NCBI RefSeq assembly: GCF_004123295.1
Contig: NZ_SDMK01000002.1
Span: 248,001 to 312,000, forward strand
Direction: 5' to 3'
Source of the DNA: Silvibacterium dinghuense
Lineage (GTDB): Bacteria; Acidobacteriota; Terriglobia; Terriglobales; Acidobacteriaceae
DNA: 64,000 nt
The translations under genes were made by a program, and so were the position numbers. Below the pieces are notes generated by a model. That model had not been told where the DNA came from and did not search any database. It saw only the letters and a list, made by a program, of their open reading frames with translations. Shown one piece after another: positions 17,318 to 26,619 of the stretch. How positions within the stretch are numbered: the first letter of the stretch is position 1; each line of letters begins with the position of its first letter.

Positions 17318-18904
17318 ATGGGGCACCTGGGAAATCAAGCATTGAAGCGTTGGCTGCCGATTCGAGGAATTTTTTCAGGTCTGGTTCTTTCCGTACTGTT
17401 CTCCGGTGCCGTTGCCTTGGCACAGGATCAGGACTCCGTGCCTCCGCCGCCTGCGGACTCGACGGTACAGACGCCTGTGACAGGGAGCGCTGTCCGCGCG
17501 GTACGGCTCAGCGATGTCGAGGGCAAGGTCCAGATCTCCTCTGACGGGCAGTCAGACTTCGATCAGGCGCAGCAGAATATGCCGGTCATGCAGGGGATGC
17601 GGCTGCATACCGGAGACGACGGCCGGGTAGAAATCCAGTTTGAAGATGGTTCGGTCGTCCGCGTGACGCCGAACAGCGCCTTGACACTGACGGAGCTGCG
17701 GCGCGATGCCGACGGGCACACAGTCACCGCGATCACCGCGGACGGCGGCCTGACCTATTACGAGCTCAATGGGCAGGCGGGGCAGTACACGGTCCATCTG
17801 GGTGGCGAGACGCTGACGCCTGCCGATAGCAGCGTCTTCCGCGTGAATCTCGACCAGAATCCTGAAGTTGCCGTGATGCATGGCACCGTGAAGGCAGTCG
17901 ACAGCGCGAACGGAAGCATCGACGTACACACCAACCAGACGGTGAAGTTCGCCGCGGCCAACTCCTCACAATATGACCTGGTGCCGAGCATCGATTCGGA
18001 CAGCTGGGACCAGTGGAACAGCGACCGCGATCAGGCTTTGGCGATGCTCGATCAGAACGCCACCACCGCGCGGGCTGGTTCCGGAAATCCGGATGACCCG
18101 GCCTGGAATGATCTCGATTACTACGGCGACTGGTATGACGTGCCGGGTTACGGGCAGGGATGGGCTCCGGCAGGAGTGGACGCCAGCTGGGATCCCTTCG
18201 GCGTAGGCGCCTGGGGTTACTACTCGGGTGTCGGCTATACCTGGATCTCCGGCTATTCCTGGGGTTGGTGGCCTTATCACTGTGGCGCCTGGGATTACTT
18301 CGACAGCTTTGGCTGGATGTGGTTCCCGGGAAACTGCGGATGGGGCAGCGTAGGCGTGGGCTGGTATCCCTATGCGACCGTATGGCGGACGCCTCCGGGG
18401 TACAAGCTGCCGATCCGGCCGACGAACCCCGGTCACGGGCTGCCGCCGCATGGACCTGGCAAGCATCCTGAACCGCTGGTTGCGGTGAATCGTACACCGC
18501 AGGCGCTAAACCAGTTCCGGACAGCGGGACAGGCGAAGCCGACGGCGCGTGCCTTCAACTTTAACGGCAATGCCGTCCATGCGGAGCAGGCAAGCGTGCA
18601 TCCGCAGCAGTCGGGTCCGCTCGGAGAAAGCTTCACGAATTCTCTCGTCCGGACCAACCCGACGTACCTGAGTGTGGGCAATAATCGGAGCGGCGTGATT
18701 CCAGGCAGCTTCGGCTTCAGCAACCAGAGCCGGACCGCCTACACCGGCAGCCGTGGCGGTTATGTGCCGCCTTCGAGCGGAGCGCGATTTGCAGGCTCCG
18801 GAGCTTCGGAATCGCACTTTTCCTCTGCTCCTGCGGCGCCGCATTTCTCCGCTCCGGCCTCGGCTCCAGCAGGTGGCAGCCCAGGCGGAGGTCGTCCTCA
18901 CTAG
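17318..18904 (+). CDS. FecR-domain secreted protein with Trp/Gly-rich region
   Basis: A 528-residue exported protein. The ATG at 17318 follows AAAGGAGG with 5-nt spacing (a GTG two codons earlier lies inside the SD). A signal peptide ends near VALAQ. A FecR-like domain covers about residues 60-200 (RLSDVEGKVQISSDG, VEIQFEDGSVVRVTPNSAL). It is followed by a Trp/Tyr/Gly-rich part resembling DUF6600 (WDPFGVGAWGYYSGVGYTW, GWMWFPGNCGWG), then a Pro/His-rich and Ser/Ala/Gly-rich tail. FecR domains often bind anti-sigma partners, but here no sigma factor is near. It is probably an envelope or matrix protein. Confidence 0.85.
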   Translation: MGHLGNQALKRWLPIRGIFSGLVLSVLFSGAVALAQDQDSVPPPPADSTVQTPVTGSAVRAVRLSDVEGKVQISSDGQSDFDQAQQNMPVMQGMRLHTGDDGRVEIQFEDGSVVRVTPNSALTLTELRRDADGHTVTAITADGGLTYYELNGQAGQYTVHLGGETLTPADSSVFRVNLDQNPEVAVMHGTVKAVDSANGSIDVHTNQTVKFAAANSSQYDLVPSIDSDSWDQWNSDRDQALAMLDQNATTARAGSGNPDDPAWNDLDYYGDWYDVPGYGQGWAPAGVDASWDPFGVGAWGYYSGVGYTWISGYSWGWWPYHCGAWDYFDSFGWMWFPGNCGWGSVGVGWYPYATVWRTPPGYKLPIRPTNPGHGLPPHGPGKHPEPLVAVNRTPQALNQFRTAGQAKPTARAFNFNGNAVHAEQASVHPQQSGPLGESFTNSLVRTNPTYLSVGNNRSGVIPGSFGFSNQSRTAYTGSRGGYVPPSSGARFAGSGASESHFSSAPAAPHFSAPASAPAGGSPGGGRPH

Positions 18905-18920
18905 GGCAGAACAAGCCGCA

Positions 18921-18958
18921 AAGCAAAAGCCGGTTCTCACAAGAACCGGCTTTTGCTT
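18921..18958. terminator. Bidirectional terminator
   Basis: A perfect 17-bp stem (18921-18937 with 18942-18958) with a 4-nt loop. A and T tracts at the two ends let it serve both the FecR gene and the convergent rsmA gene. Confidence 0.9.
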
Positions 18959-18982
18959 GGTCGGAATGCGGGCTCTCGATGC

Positions 18983-19801
18983 CTATCGAGACTCCAGCTG
19001 TTTCCAGAGGCGGGCCATCGTAGCAAGATCTAGCTCTTCGGCGCGAGCCATCGCAGGGATGCCCGCTGCTTCCAATGCCTGTTGCGCTATGTCGGATGCC
19101 AGCCCTGCGGCGCGTAGATTGCTGGCCAGGGTTTTGCGCTTCTGGGCAAAGGCCTTCTTGACGAAGCCGAGAAACGCATCGGGCTCGACCCCGAGGGCTG
19201 CGAATTGCGGCTGCATGGTGAGGCGCAGGACTGAAGAGTGCACATCCGGCGGCGGCATGAACGCCTCCGGTGGCAGGGTGAGAATGCGTTCGACGCGCGC
19301 GTAGAGCTGCGCGGTAGCCGAGAGAACGCCATAGTCGCGCGTGCCGGGATGCGCGGCAACACGATCGGCAACCTCCCGCTGCACCATGATGACGGCGCGG
19401 TCCACATCCGCATGAAAGCGGAACAGGTGGAGCAGGATGTCCGAGGTGATGTAGTAGGGCAAGTTTCCGATGATCAGAAGCGGAGGCCCATCGGCGCGCA
19501 GATCATGCAGATTAACGCTGAGCACGTCGGCAGAGATCACTTCGAACGAAGGCGTGGAGGCATGCTGCTCGGTGAGCCGCTGCGCAAGAACGCGGTCGAG
19601 CTCGATCGCAATCAGGCGCTGTGCGCGCGGAAGGAGCAGCTCGGTAATGGCGCCGGCGCCGGGTCCGATCTCGACGACAGTGCGTTGCGAAAGATCGCCC
19701 AATGCGTCGGCAATGGCGAGTGAGGCATGCGGATCGATAAGGAAGTTCTGCCCAAGCTTTGGCTTCGAGCGTGGTCCGGGACGAGTTCCTGAGCGGCTCA
19801 T
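18983..19801 (-). CDS. rsmA: 16S rRNA dimethyladenosine transferase RsmA (KsgA)
   Basis: A 272-residue methyltransferase that dimethylates two adjacent adenines near the 3' end of 16S rRNA during late 30S assembly. Motifs: KLGQNFLIDPH at the N-terminus, the SAM site VVEIGPGAGAITELL, IAIELDR, and the adenine-methylating motif IGNLPYYITSDILLH. PPPDVHSSVLRL is also family-specific. The length is normal. A GGGGGAAGAAGG SD lies directly ahead of the ATG. It ends at the shared terminator with the FecR gene, and glgA is divergent upstream. Confidence 0.97.
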   Translation of the reverse strand: MSRSGTRPGPRSKPKLGQNFLIDPHASLAIADALGDLSQRTVVEIGPGAGAITELLLPRAQRLIAIELDRVLAQRLTEQHASTPSFEVISADVLSVNLHDLRADGPPLLIIGNLPYYITSDILLHLFRFHADVDRAVIMVQREVADRVAAHPGTRDYGVLSATAQLYARVERILTLPPEAFMPPPDVHSSVLRLTMQPQFAALGVEPDAFLGFVKKAFAQKRKTLASNLRAAGLASDIAQQALEAAGIPAMARAEELDLATMARLWKQLESR

Positions 19802-19936
19802 GCCTTCTTCCCCCTGAGACCGGGTAAGGCGTATAGACTTGCTTTGGACTGTGGTTCAAGCGGCCGGATGCTCGCGGCCGGATGCGACGTAACTGCCATC
19901 TTTGCATCATATAGACGAGTACGGAGTCAGCGCACA

Positions 19937-21394
19937 ATGCACATTGTTTTTGCCGCCTCGGAATGCGTTCCTTTTGTGAAAACCGGCGGTCTCGCCGACG
20001 TGATGGGCGCCTTGCCCGCGGAGATCGCCAGGCTCGGCCATCAGGCCACGGTGTACCTGCCGTATTACCGCCAGGTACGGGAGAAGTCTCCGGAGAAGAA
20101 GCCGGTGATCGCCAGCCTCACGATCCCGTTCACGTACTACAACCGTTTCGTCTCGGTGCTCGATGGCGGCAAGCGGGATGGAGTGCAGTTTTACTTCGTG
20201 GATTGCCCCGAGCTCTTCGATCGCGAATCGCTCTATGCGACGCAGAGCGGCGATTATCTCGATAACTGGGAGCGGTTCGGACTCTTCAGCCGAACAGTGC
20301 TCGAGGCATCGAAGCAGCTCGGCGTGCCGGATATTTTCCATGTTCACGATTGGCAGACAGCGATGATCCCGGTGTATCTGCGGTCGGTGTACTACTTCGA
20401 TCCGGCGCTGCGGAACGCAGGCGCGATTCTGACCATTCACAACGCCGGCTACCAGGGATGGTTTCCGCCGCAGACCACCGAACGGCTGCTGCTGCCATGG
20501 GATCTCTTCACCATGGATCGTGTCGAGCAGTATGACACCTTCAATTTCCTGAAGGGTGGAATGGTGTACTCCGATGCGCTGACGACGGTGAGCCCGACCT
20601 ACGCGAAGGAAATCCAGACCCCCGAGTTCGGCTATGGCCTCGATAGCACGCTGCGCAAGCGCGCCGCGGATCTGCACGGCATTCTGAACGGCGTGGATTA
20701 CACCAAGTGGAACCCGGCTACGGATCACAACATCGCGGCTCACTACACACCGGACAGGCTGGAGGGGAAGTCTGCGTGCAGAAAGGACCTGCTCCATGCC
20801 TTCGGCGCCTCGCACGTCAGCGCGGAGACAGCGGTGCTGGGCATCGTTTCACGGTTTGCGACGCAGAAGGGCTTCGATCTGATTGCGCAGATTGCGCACC
20901 GCCTCTTGAACGAGGATGTCTACCTCGTTGTGCTCGGTACCGGCGAGCCGTATTACGAAAATCTCTTCCGCTCCCTGCAGGAGCAGTACGCCGCAAAAAT
21001 GTCGGTGAAGATCGCCTACGACGATGCGCTTGCGCACAAGGTCGAGGCGGGTGCGGATATTTTCCTGATGCCGTCACGCTATGAGCCTTGCGGCCTGAAT
21101 CAGATTTACAGCCTGAAGTACGGAACGGTGCCGGTGGTGCATGCCACCGGCGGTCTGGAAGACACGGTTGCCGAGTGGAATGGCGAAACGGGTGAGGGAA
21201 CAGGTTTCAAGTTCCCGCACTACGATGCGAATGAGTTCTATGCCGCAATCGAACGGGCTCTCGGGCTCTTCCGCTCCGACAAAAAAGCATGGACGAAGCT
21301 CATGCAGAACGGCATGAAGCAGGATTATTCCTGGTCCGAGCCCGCCAAGGAATACGCCGCGCTCTACGAAGAGGTCGCGCGCCGGCGGAGCTAG
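19937..21394 (+). CDS. glgA: Glycogen synthase GlgA
   Basis: A 485-residue ADP-glucose-dependent glycosyltransferase (GT5) that elongates alpha-1,4-glucan chains. Signatures: MHIVFAASECVPFVKTGGLADV at the N-terminus carries the KTGGL ADP-glucose loop, HVHDWQTAMIP, TIHNAGYQGWFP, and SRYEPCGLNQIYSLKYGTVP with the catalytic acidic residue in the C-terminal domain. The start at 19937 matches the family exactly; the frame continues upstream to 19844 without homology. No SD is clear. The other glycogen genes are not adjacent, although the truncated gene at the right edge may also act on alpha-glucans. Confidence 0.96.
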   Translation: MHIVFAASECVPFVKTGGLADVMGALPAEIARLGHQATVYLPYYRQVREKSPEKKPVIASLTIPFTYYNRFVSVLDGGKRDGVQFYFVDCPELFDRESLYATQSGDYLDNWERFGLFSRTVLEASKQLGVPDIFHVHDWQTAMIPVYLRSVYYFDPALRNAGAILTIHNAGYQGWFPPQTTERLLLPWDLFTMDRVEQYDTFNFLKGGMVYSDALTTVSPTYAKEIQTPEFGYGLDSTLRKRAADLHGILNGVDYTKWNPATDHNIAAHYTPDRLEGKSACRKDLLHAFGASHVSAETAVLGIVSRFATQKGFDLIAQIAHRLLNEDVYLVVLGTGEPYYENLFRSLQEQYAAKMSVKIAYDDALAHKVEAGADIFLMPSRYEPCGLNQIYSLKYGTVPVVHATGGLEDTVAEWNGETGEGTGFKFPHYDANEFYAAIERALGLFRSDKKAWTKLMQNGMKQDYSWSEPAKEYAALYEEVARRRS

Positions 21395-21398
21395 ATCA

Positions 21399-21591
21399 TA
21401 TCCCCATAGAGCGATCGTAAAAGGCTGTCATTTCGACCGGAGCAGGACAGTTTCACCGTCCTGCGGAGTGGAGAAACCTGCGGTTCTCCCTGTACCGGCA
21501 AAACCGCAGGTCCCTCCACTGCGCTACGCTCCGGTCGGGATGACAACGATATGGGTATGTTCTTTAGTCTCAGACCAGCTATAGGTGGATA
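21399..21591. repeat. Nested palindromic intergenic repeat, copy 2
   Basis: The core at 21426-21545 is an imperfect inverted repeat of the same family as 15611-15760: both arms start TGTCAT, then CGACCGGAGC, and hold GGAGTGGAG and CCTGCGG further in. Imperfect outer arms (21399-21409 and 21579-21591) resemble the GTATCGACCTATT arms of copy 1. It fills most of the gap between glgA and the secretin gene. Confidence 0.8.
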
Positions 21592-21628
21592 CAACCTAGG
21601 TCGTATTCACATATATCCCTGACGCAAA

Positions 21629-21660
21629 TTGTCATCCCGAGCGGAGTGGAGGGACCAGCT
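21629..21660. repeat. Single arm of the same repeat family
   Basis: TTGTCATCCCGAGCGGAGTG followed by GAGGGACC matches one arm of the palindromic family at 21426-21545, here without a partner arm. It is probably a decayed copy. Confidence 0.65.
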
Positions 21661-21690
21661 GTTTTGTTTAGTCCTGCCACATCCCAACTC

Positions 21691-21743
21691 GCGACCAAAG
21701 GGAGCGGGTGCCGAAGGCAGATTCGCCCTGCGCGCAGCAGTTA
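21691..21743. repeat. Dispersed 52-nt repeat, copy 1
   Basis: This segment closely matches 58800-58851. Shared blocks include GGGAGCGG, CCGAAGGC and TCGCCCTGCGCGCAGCAGTT. The repeat ends within the stop codon of the convergent secretin gene. Confidence 0.75.
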
Positions 21744-23630
21744 CTCGTGCACGGGTAGGAAGAGCATCTTTCCGGCTTCTTCCCGGTGCGCGATGCGCAC
21801 GACGTGCGGCGTCATCACGATGAGAAGGTTCGTGATATCAAGCTGGACATCTTGATTCGTCGTGTTTCCCATCCCAGGCAACTCGCTCAGCCCGGGAAGG
21901 CCGCTGACGGCCTTGGATTGCTGTTTGCTCAGGCTGCTCACGACCATGGCCGTAGCTCCCGGCTTGAGCGTGGTGATCGCCTTGTATTCCTGGTTGTCGA
22001 GAACAGGAATGTCGTTGAGCGTCTGGCCGGCCAGTGAGCTGATTGTAAAGTCAATATCCAGAGTGACATCGCTATCTTTCTGAATGTGTGGCTTTATCTT
22101 CAGCGTCAGGCCGATATCCTCATATTGCACCTGCGGAATCGTCTCGCTCGTCGAGGTGAGCGAGGAAGCGCTGAGCCCGAGGCTGGCCAGCGTGCTCGAT
22201 ACGCCAGCGGTCGAAAGGCCGGCTATGCTGGTCGTGGAGCCGGAGAGGCTCGAATAGGACGAGGTGATGATCGGGTAGCGGGTGCCGCTCTTGAGCGTCG
22301 CGTCCTCCAGGTCGCCGGCCCGGATCTGTACATGATCCAGAATGCGTGTATCGGAGGAGTTCAGCGCAAGGTTGGCGGTAATGCTGCCCGGCGCGATGCC
22401 GGTGAGCGTGTCGCCGCCGCCGAAGTAAGCGAAAGGCTGGTTGAGCACTGAGCCCGTCACCTCGCCCGAGGCGATGAGAATGGCGGCAATGGCCGCATAG
22501 TCGCCGGCGCTGGCCAGGCCGCTCGAGATGATCTCCTGCACCAGGCTCGAGTTGTTCTGCAAAACAGAATTGAGCTGGGTCGGGATATTGAAAACAGTGG
22601 TCTGTGTCGGTAGCTGAAGACCAATGTTCTGCGTCCGCGTCTTCGCGATCTGGTACAGACGGACGTCGAGCACCACCTCGCTCTTCCCGTCGAGCAGTCC
22701 GGAGATGGTCTGGTTGAGGGCCTTCATCTGCGTGGCGGGAGCACGCACATTGATGGCCGAGGAGCCCGGAACCAGCTGTACATGCACCTGATTCGGATCG
22801 AAGATGGCCTTGACCATCGACACGACCTCGTTCGTTTCCTTCTCATCGAAACCGGGGAAGTAGATGTTTTCAAGGGCCAGCCGCTCGAATTGGGCGCGGT
22901 TGTCCTTGGTGTCGGCGGCTACCAGCGCGCGGTGAGGATCGAGCGGCACCAGGAAGGTGTTGGTGACCAGGTTTACCATCTGCCGCGCCTGCTCAAAGTT
23001 GATGTCATCGGCGTCGAAGCGCACGGGGAGATTCTTGACCGAGCTGTCGAAGGTCGGAGTGATGCCATATGCAGTGAGCACCTGGCGGAGGAGTTCCTGG
23101 CCGGTGGTGCGCAGGTGAAAGCTCTGCTTCTTGTCTGCAGGTGCAAAGACAACGGGTGGCGCGAGCGTAGTGTCTTCGGGATAGAGTGCGACCGGATCAG
23201 GCGCCGCGGCGCGCGTAATGTCGTCGAGATGCTGCACCAGCATGGGATTGCGTGGATCGAGGCGGAAGGCCTGACGCAGATCGGCATTGGCCTCGTCGAG
23301 ATGATCGAGTATCTTCGCCTTCTCCGCGGCCTGAATCAGCTCCGTGACCTCATTCTGGATAGTGATCTCGTGCGCGGTCTGGTAGCGCTGGTTGGCGGGG
23401 TCGAGCTTGAGGGCGCGGGAGAACTCATCCTCGGCCTTATGCAGGTTCTCCTGCTCGACGGCCTTTGCGCCCGCGAGATAGTGCTTTTCCGCCTCGGCGC
23501 GGTCATGCGCCGAAGGCCGATGCTGCGATGCCGCCGGCTTCTGCGCAGCAGGCGCGGTGTCCTGCGCGGAGCAGAGCAAAGAAGAGCTCAGCAACGCAAG
23601 AACGAGAGCGGATTGGCGGTGAAAAGACAA
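21741..23630 (-). CDS. Secretin-family outer membrane protein with TPR N-terminus
   Basis: A 629-residue protein of the GspD/PilQ secretin superfamily, which forms outer-membrane rings in type II secretion and type IV pili. A signal peptide (to about residue 22) precedes TPR-like helices (about 45-130), N-domains containing VPGSSAINVRAPATQ, and the secretin core whose end carries GLPGLSELPGMG and LDITNLLIVMTPHVV. It starts with TTG at 23630 because the signal peptide needs it. The gene stands 13 nt after the HAD phosphatase gene in a leftward run; no other secretion or pilus genes are present, so its partners must be elsewhere. Confidence 0.88.
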   Translation of the reverse strand: MSFHRQSALVLALLSSSLLCSAQDTAPAAQKPAASQHRPSAHDRAEAEKHYLAGAKAVEQENLHKAEDEFSRALKLDPANQRYQTAHEITIQNEVTELIQAAEKAKILDHLDEANADLRQAFRLDPRNPMLVQHLDDITRAAAPDPVALYPEDTTLAPPVVFAPADKKQSFHLRTTGQELLRQVLTAYGITPTFDSSVKNLPVRFDADDINFEQARQMVNLVTNTFLVPLDPHRALVAADTKDNRAQFERLALENIYFPGFDEKETNEVVSMVKAIFDPNQVHVQLVPGSSAINVRAPATQMKALNQTISGLLDGKSEVVLDVRLYQIAKTRTQNIGLQLPTQTTVFNIPTQLNSVLQNNSSLVQEIISSGLASAGDYAAIAAILIASGEVTGSVLNQPFAYFGGGDTLTGIAPGSITANLALNSSDTRILDHVQIRAGDLEDATLKSGTRYPIITSSYSSLSGSTTSIAGLSTAGVSSTLASLGLSASSLTSTSETIPQVQYEDIGLTLKIKPHIQKDSDVTLDIDFTISSLAGQTLNDIPVLDNQEYKAITTLKPGATAMVVSSLSKQQSKAVSGLPGLSELPGMGNTTNQDVQLDITNLLIVMTPHVVRIAHREEAGKMLFLPVHE

Positions 23631-23643
23631 TGGATTAACCAGC

Positions 23644-24408
23644 TTAAGCGGAGGCCTTCGAGGTCACACGCAGCAGAGCAGAGAGCGAGGTCGCGCAGAC
23701 CTCGGGCTCATATTGCATCAGATCGTCAAAACTGAAGCTGCCTGTAGCCACGGCAATGGTGGGCAGGCCGTTGGCGCGTGCCGCCGAGATGTCGGAAGGC
23801 GTATCCCCGACGACGCAGACGGTAGCTTCGGGGCCGGAATGCTCACGGGCGAGCTTTGCGGCGTGCGCGATCATATCGGCGCGGAGAGCGAAGTTGTCAC
23901 TGAAGCCGCCGAAGGTGAACCAGTGCCGCAGGCCGAGGAACTCGATTTTGAGCCAGCCGATCGCTTCGAGATTGCCGGTCGCGACACCGAGCGCTGCACC
24001 CTTCTTCTGGAGGTGAGCGAGCGTGTCTTCGACACCGGGCATCATGGCAATCTGCATCTCGTGGCGGCGGCTGGCCACTTCGACGCGCATGTTTTCGAGG
24101 ATGGCTTCCAGATGCGGCTGCCAGAGGTGTTCTTCAAGCTTGGCGAGGCGAAATGCATCGTGGAGGATGCCGGGATCGGTATTGCCGCTCAGGATGACGC
24201 CATCGAGCACCAGTTCCTGTCCCATGACTGCGCGGACGCCGGAAAAGAAGGAGCCGACATGAATGCGGTCGCGGCAGCGCAGCAGGGTGCCGTCGATATC
24301 AAAGAGATAGGCGGCCTGCTGGTCCCAGAGAAAGCCGGGCTGAATATGAACGCGATCGTCAGTTTGCGTCGTCGCGGCGAGAGGCTGCTGCGTGGAGGGA
24401 AGAGTCAC
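23644..24408 (-). CDS. HAD-superfamily phosphatase
   Basis: A 254-residue hydrolase resembling phosphoglycolate phosphatase or beta-phosphoglucomutase. Motif I, YLFDIDGTLL (Asp37/Asp39), supplies the nucleophile; GVATGNLEA is motif II; VVGDTPSDISAARANG is motif IV. The helical cap lies between motifs I and II. The GTG at 24408 has an AAGGA SD about 8 nt upstream; a GTG at 24447 is an alternative start. It lies upstream of the secretin gene with 13 nt between, so the two are co-transcribed. The substrate is not predictable. Confidence 0.87.
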   Translation of the reverse strand: MTLPSTQQPLAATTQTDDRVHIQPGFLWDQQAAYLFDIDGTLLRCRDRIHVGSFFSGVRAVMGQELVLDGVILSGNTDPGILHDAFRLAKLEEHLWQPHLEAILENMRVEVASRRHEMQIAMMPGVEDTLAHLQKKGAALGVATGNLEAIGWLKIEFLGLRHWFTFGGFSDNFALRADMIAHAAKLAREHSGPEATVCVVGDTPSDISAARANGLPTIAVATGSFSFDDLMQYEPEVCATSLSALLRVTSKASA

Positions 24409-24483
24409 TGAAAAGATCCTTGCTTCCAGATTAAAGCAGGAGAGCACAGGAAATCGGCGCAGGCCTCTTCCTGGGAGAACAGT

Positions 24484-24762
24484 TCAGCGGGCAACCTGAC
24501 GGCTTTCCAGCATGGGGCGCTCGCTGCGCGGCGGCCGCTTGAGGCCGAGACGGATTTCGGCAGGGTTGATGTCAAGCTCGGCGATGGTGCGGCTCAGCGT
24601 GTTGCGGTGCATGCCAAGCTCCTTGGCCGCCTTGCACTGGTTGCCCTTGTGATGTGCGAGGACCTCGATGAGGAAGCGCCGCTTGAATTCGCGCACGGCT
24701 TCGTCATAGGTAATACCCCCGGCATGCATCTGTGTCACAAGGTTTTCCAGTTCACGCTTCAC
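24484..24762 (-). CDS. Fis-type helix-turn-helix regulator
   Basis: A 92-residue DNA-binding protein. The C-terminal half carries a Fis-family helix-turn-helix: FLIEVLAHHKGNQCKAAKEL followed by GMHRNTLSRTIAEL. There is no AAA+ or receiver domain, so it is a stand-alone HTH rather than an NtrC-type activator. The GTG at 24762 follows GAAAGAAAGAGG with 6-nt spacing; an ATG at 24819 would add 19 residues. It lies in a leftward run between cvpA and the HAD gene. Two small hairpins (around 24828-24850 and 24859-24878) lie upstream of it, so it may have its own promoter or attenuation signals. Confidence 0.85.
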   Translation of the reverse strand: MKRELENLVTQMHAGGITYDEAVREFKRRFLIEVLAHHKGNQCKAAKELGMHRNTLSRTIAELDINPAEIRLGLKRPPRSERPMLESRQVAR

Positions 24763-24900
24763 ATTCAACCTCTTTCTTTCGCCTTGCAGGGCGCTGATCG
24801 CCCTGGTGCGCTTCATCATTCCAACCCACTCACGCTGTTCTGTGAGTGTGCAACCTGCTGCCTTTTCTGCAAAGGCAAAACTTGCGCCGTAGACCTGATC

Positions 24901-25443
24901 CTAAGCCGAAGGCCGAATCCAGGACGGCTGCGCATGGCGGAGAATCGTCACCCCTTGGCGAATGCGCTCGCCGAACTCCGTGGGCGTCACGATCGATGCC
25001 TGGTGGGCCGCGCTCAGGAAATACGGAATGAGACGCGACTCACGAAACCACGTGGCCTGAGGCAGGAACGCGGCAACCGCCAGCACCGCAACCGTAATCA
25101 GAGCGCACCCTTTCACCAATCCAAAGACTGCGCCGACCAGCCGGTCTGCCCAGCCCAATCCTACCGAATGCACTGACCAGCGGATGAGGCGGCCGATGAG
25201 TCCAGCGGCAATCATCACCCCCAGGGCAATGGCCAGAAAACTGAGAGCCTGATCGGCTACGGCGTTGTTGATCCAGCGCCCGAACCAGGGAACCAGCTTC
25301 TGATAATTCCAGCTCGCGAGGAGCAATCCCAGAATCACACCCGCGAGCGAGAAGACTTCAAGAAAAAAACCCTTCTTGGCTGCCGACAGGATCGAAACAA
25401 CAAGGATAACGACAATGACCCAGTCGATCAGCGCCATGAACAT
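24901..25443 (-). CDS. CvpA-family membrane protein
   Basis: A 180-residue inner-membrane protein with four predicted helices, beginning MFMALIDWVIVVILVVSILS. The pattern AAKKGFFLEVFSLAGVILG after the first helix is characteristic of CvpA, a protein known in E. coli for colicin V production and later linked to envelope stress. Its stop-to-start gap from purC is only 6 nt, so it belongs to the purC operon; in E. coli cvpA also accompanies a purine gene (purF), a similar partnership. ATGs at 25443 and 25437 are both possible. Confidence 0.9.
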   Translation of the reverse strand: MFMALIDWVIVVILVVSILSAAKKGFFLEVFSLAGVILGLLLASWNYQKLVPWFGRWINNAVADQALSFLAIALGVMIAAGLIGRLIRWSVHSVGLGWADRLVGAVFGLVKGCALITVAVLAVAAFLPQATWFRESRLIPYFLSAAHQASIVTPTEFGERIRQGVTILRHAQPSWIRPSA

Positions 25444-25449
25444 CCCGTT

Positions 25450-26343
25450 TTAAAGAGAAAGTGACTTGCCGGTAAGCAGCCGGTAGGCCTCGAGATACTT
25501 CTCCTGCGTACGCTTGACCACATCCTCCGGCAGCGACGGCGCAGGGGCCTGCTTGTTCCAGCGGATGCTCTCGAGATAGTCGCGTACGAACTGCTTGTCG
25601 AACGAAGGCTGCGCGCCGCCCGGCTTGTACTGGTCCTGCGGCCAGAAACGCGAGGAGTCCGGCGTGAGCACTTCGTCCGCCAGGATAATACCTTCCGCGG
25701 TGGTGCCGAACTCGAACTTGGTGTCGGCCAGGATGAGGCCGCGCTCTTCCGCGTAAGCCGAAGCCTTGGTGTAGATCGCGAGCGTGAGGCTGCGCAGCTT
25801 CTCGGACTTGGCCGCGCCCACGCGCGCCACCATCTCGTCGAAGCTGATGTTGATATCGTGCTCGCCGTCCAGGCTCTTGGTCGCGGGAGTGAAGATCGGC
25901 TCGGGTAACCGGTCGCTCTCGCGCAGGCCGGCAGGCAGCGGAATGCCGCAGACGGCGCCGGTGGCCTGGTAGTCCTTCCAGCCGGAGCCGGAGAGGTAGC
26001 CGCGGACCACGCACTCGACCGGGAACATCTGCGCCCGCTTCACCAGCATGGAGCGGCCTCCGAGCTCCGCGGCAAAGGGCTGAAGCTCGGCCGGATACTG
26101 CTTCACATCGGCGGTGATGAGGTGATTCGGAACGACATCCTTGAGGAAGTCGAACCAGAAGAGCGAGAGCTGCGTGAGCACCTTGCCCTTGCCCGGGATG
26201 CCGGTGCCGAGGACGTGATCGAAAGCGGAGATGCGATCGGTGGCGACAAGTAGAAGATGCTCGCCAACGGCATAAAGATCGCGCACCTTTCCGCGCGCGT
26301 GAAGGACGAGATCGGCAAACTCGGTTTCGATAAGAGCGGGCAA
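25450..26343 (-). CDS. purC: SAICAR synthase PurC
   Basis: A 297-residue phosphoribosylaminoimidazole-succinocarboxamide synthase, joining CAIR and aspartate with ATP in purine synthesis. Clear motifs: [60 protein letters not shown], and [17 protein letters not shown]. The length fits the roughly 300-residue form of the enzyme. The start chosen is a TTG at 26343, preceded by AGGAAGG with 8-nt spacing and matching the family N-terminus. The frame stays open to 26556, which would add 71 residues without homology. It heads a leftward run with cvpA 6 nt downstream. Confidence 0.93.
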   Translation of the reverse strand: MPALIETEFADLVLHARGKVRDLYAVGEHLLLVATDRISAFDHVLGTGIPGKGKVLTQLSLFWFDFLKDVVPNHLITADVKQYPAELQPFAAELGGRSMLVKRAQMFPVECVVRGYLSGSGWKDYQATGAVCGIPLPAGLRESDRLPEPIFTPATKSLDGEHDINISFDEMVARVGAAKSEKLRSLTLAIYTKASAYAEERGLILADTKFEFGTTAEGIILADEVLTPDSSRFWPQDQYKPGGAQPSFDKQFVRDYLESIRWNKQAPAPSLPEDVVKRTQEKYLEAYRLLTGKSLSL

Positions 26344-26619
26344 CGGGAGAGCCTTCCTGGTTGGGACTGACGATGAGACTGAACTTCGATTTTCAGTCGC
26401 AGGAAGAGCTTTGTCAACGCGCCGTGAGCGCTCTCGAGGGGAGAGGATACCGGTCTTGATACGGTAGAAATGCAGGGCCAAGGTTGCGTTATCCGGAGAA
26501 CGCAACGGCAGAATACGGTGGCCGCGTGTTCCCCAAGAGCGCCCGGCCTGCTTCATGCCTACCCCGCTTTTGGGTGAAGATGCCGCGTCAATTTAATCTG
26601 CTGACGGGGGAAGATCGAT

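Noticed and set aside
26344-26556. 71-residue N-terminal extension of PurC
   Set aside because: It has no similarity to PurC, the family N-terminus starts at the TTG at 26343, and a good SD (AGGAAGG) precedes that codon.
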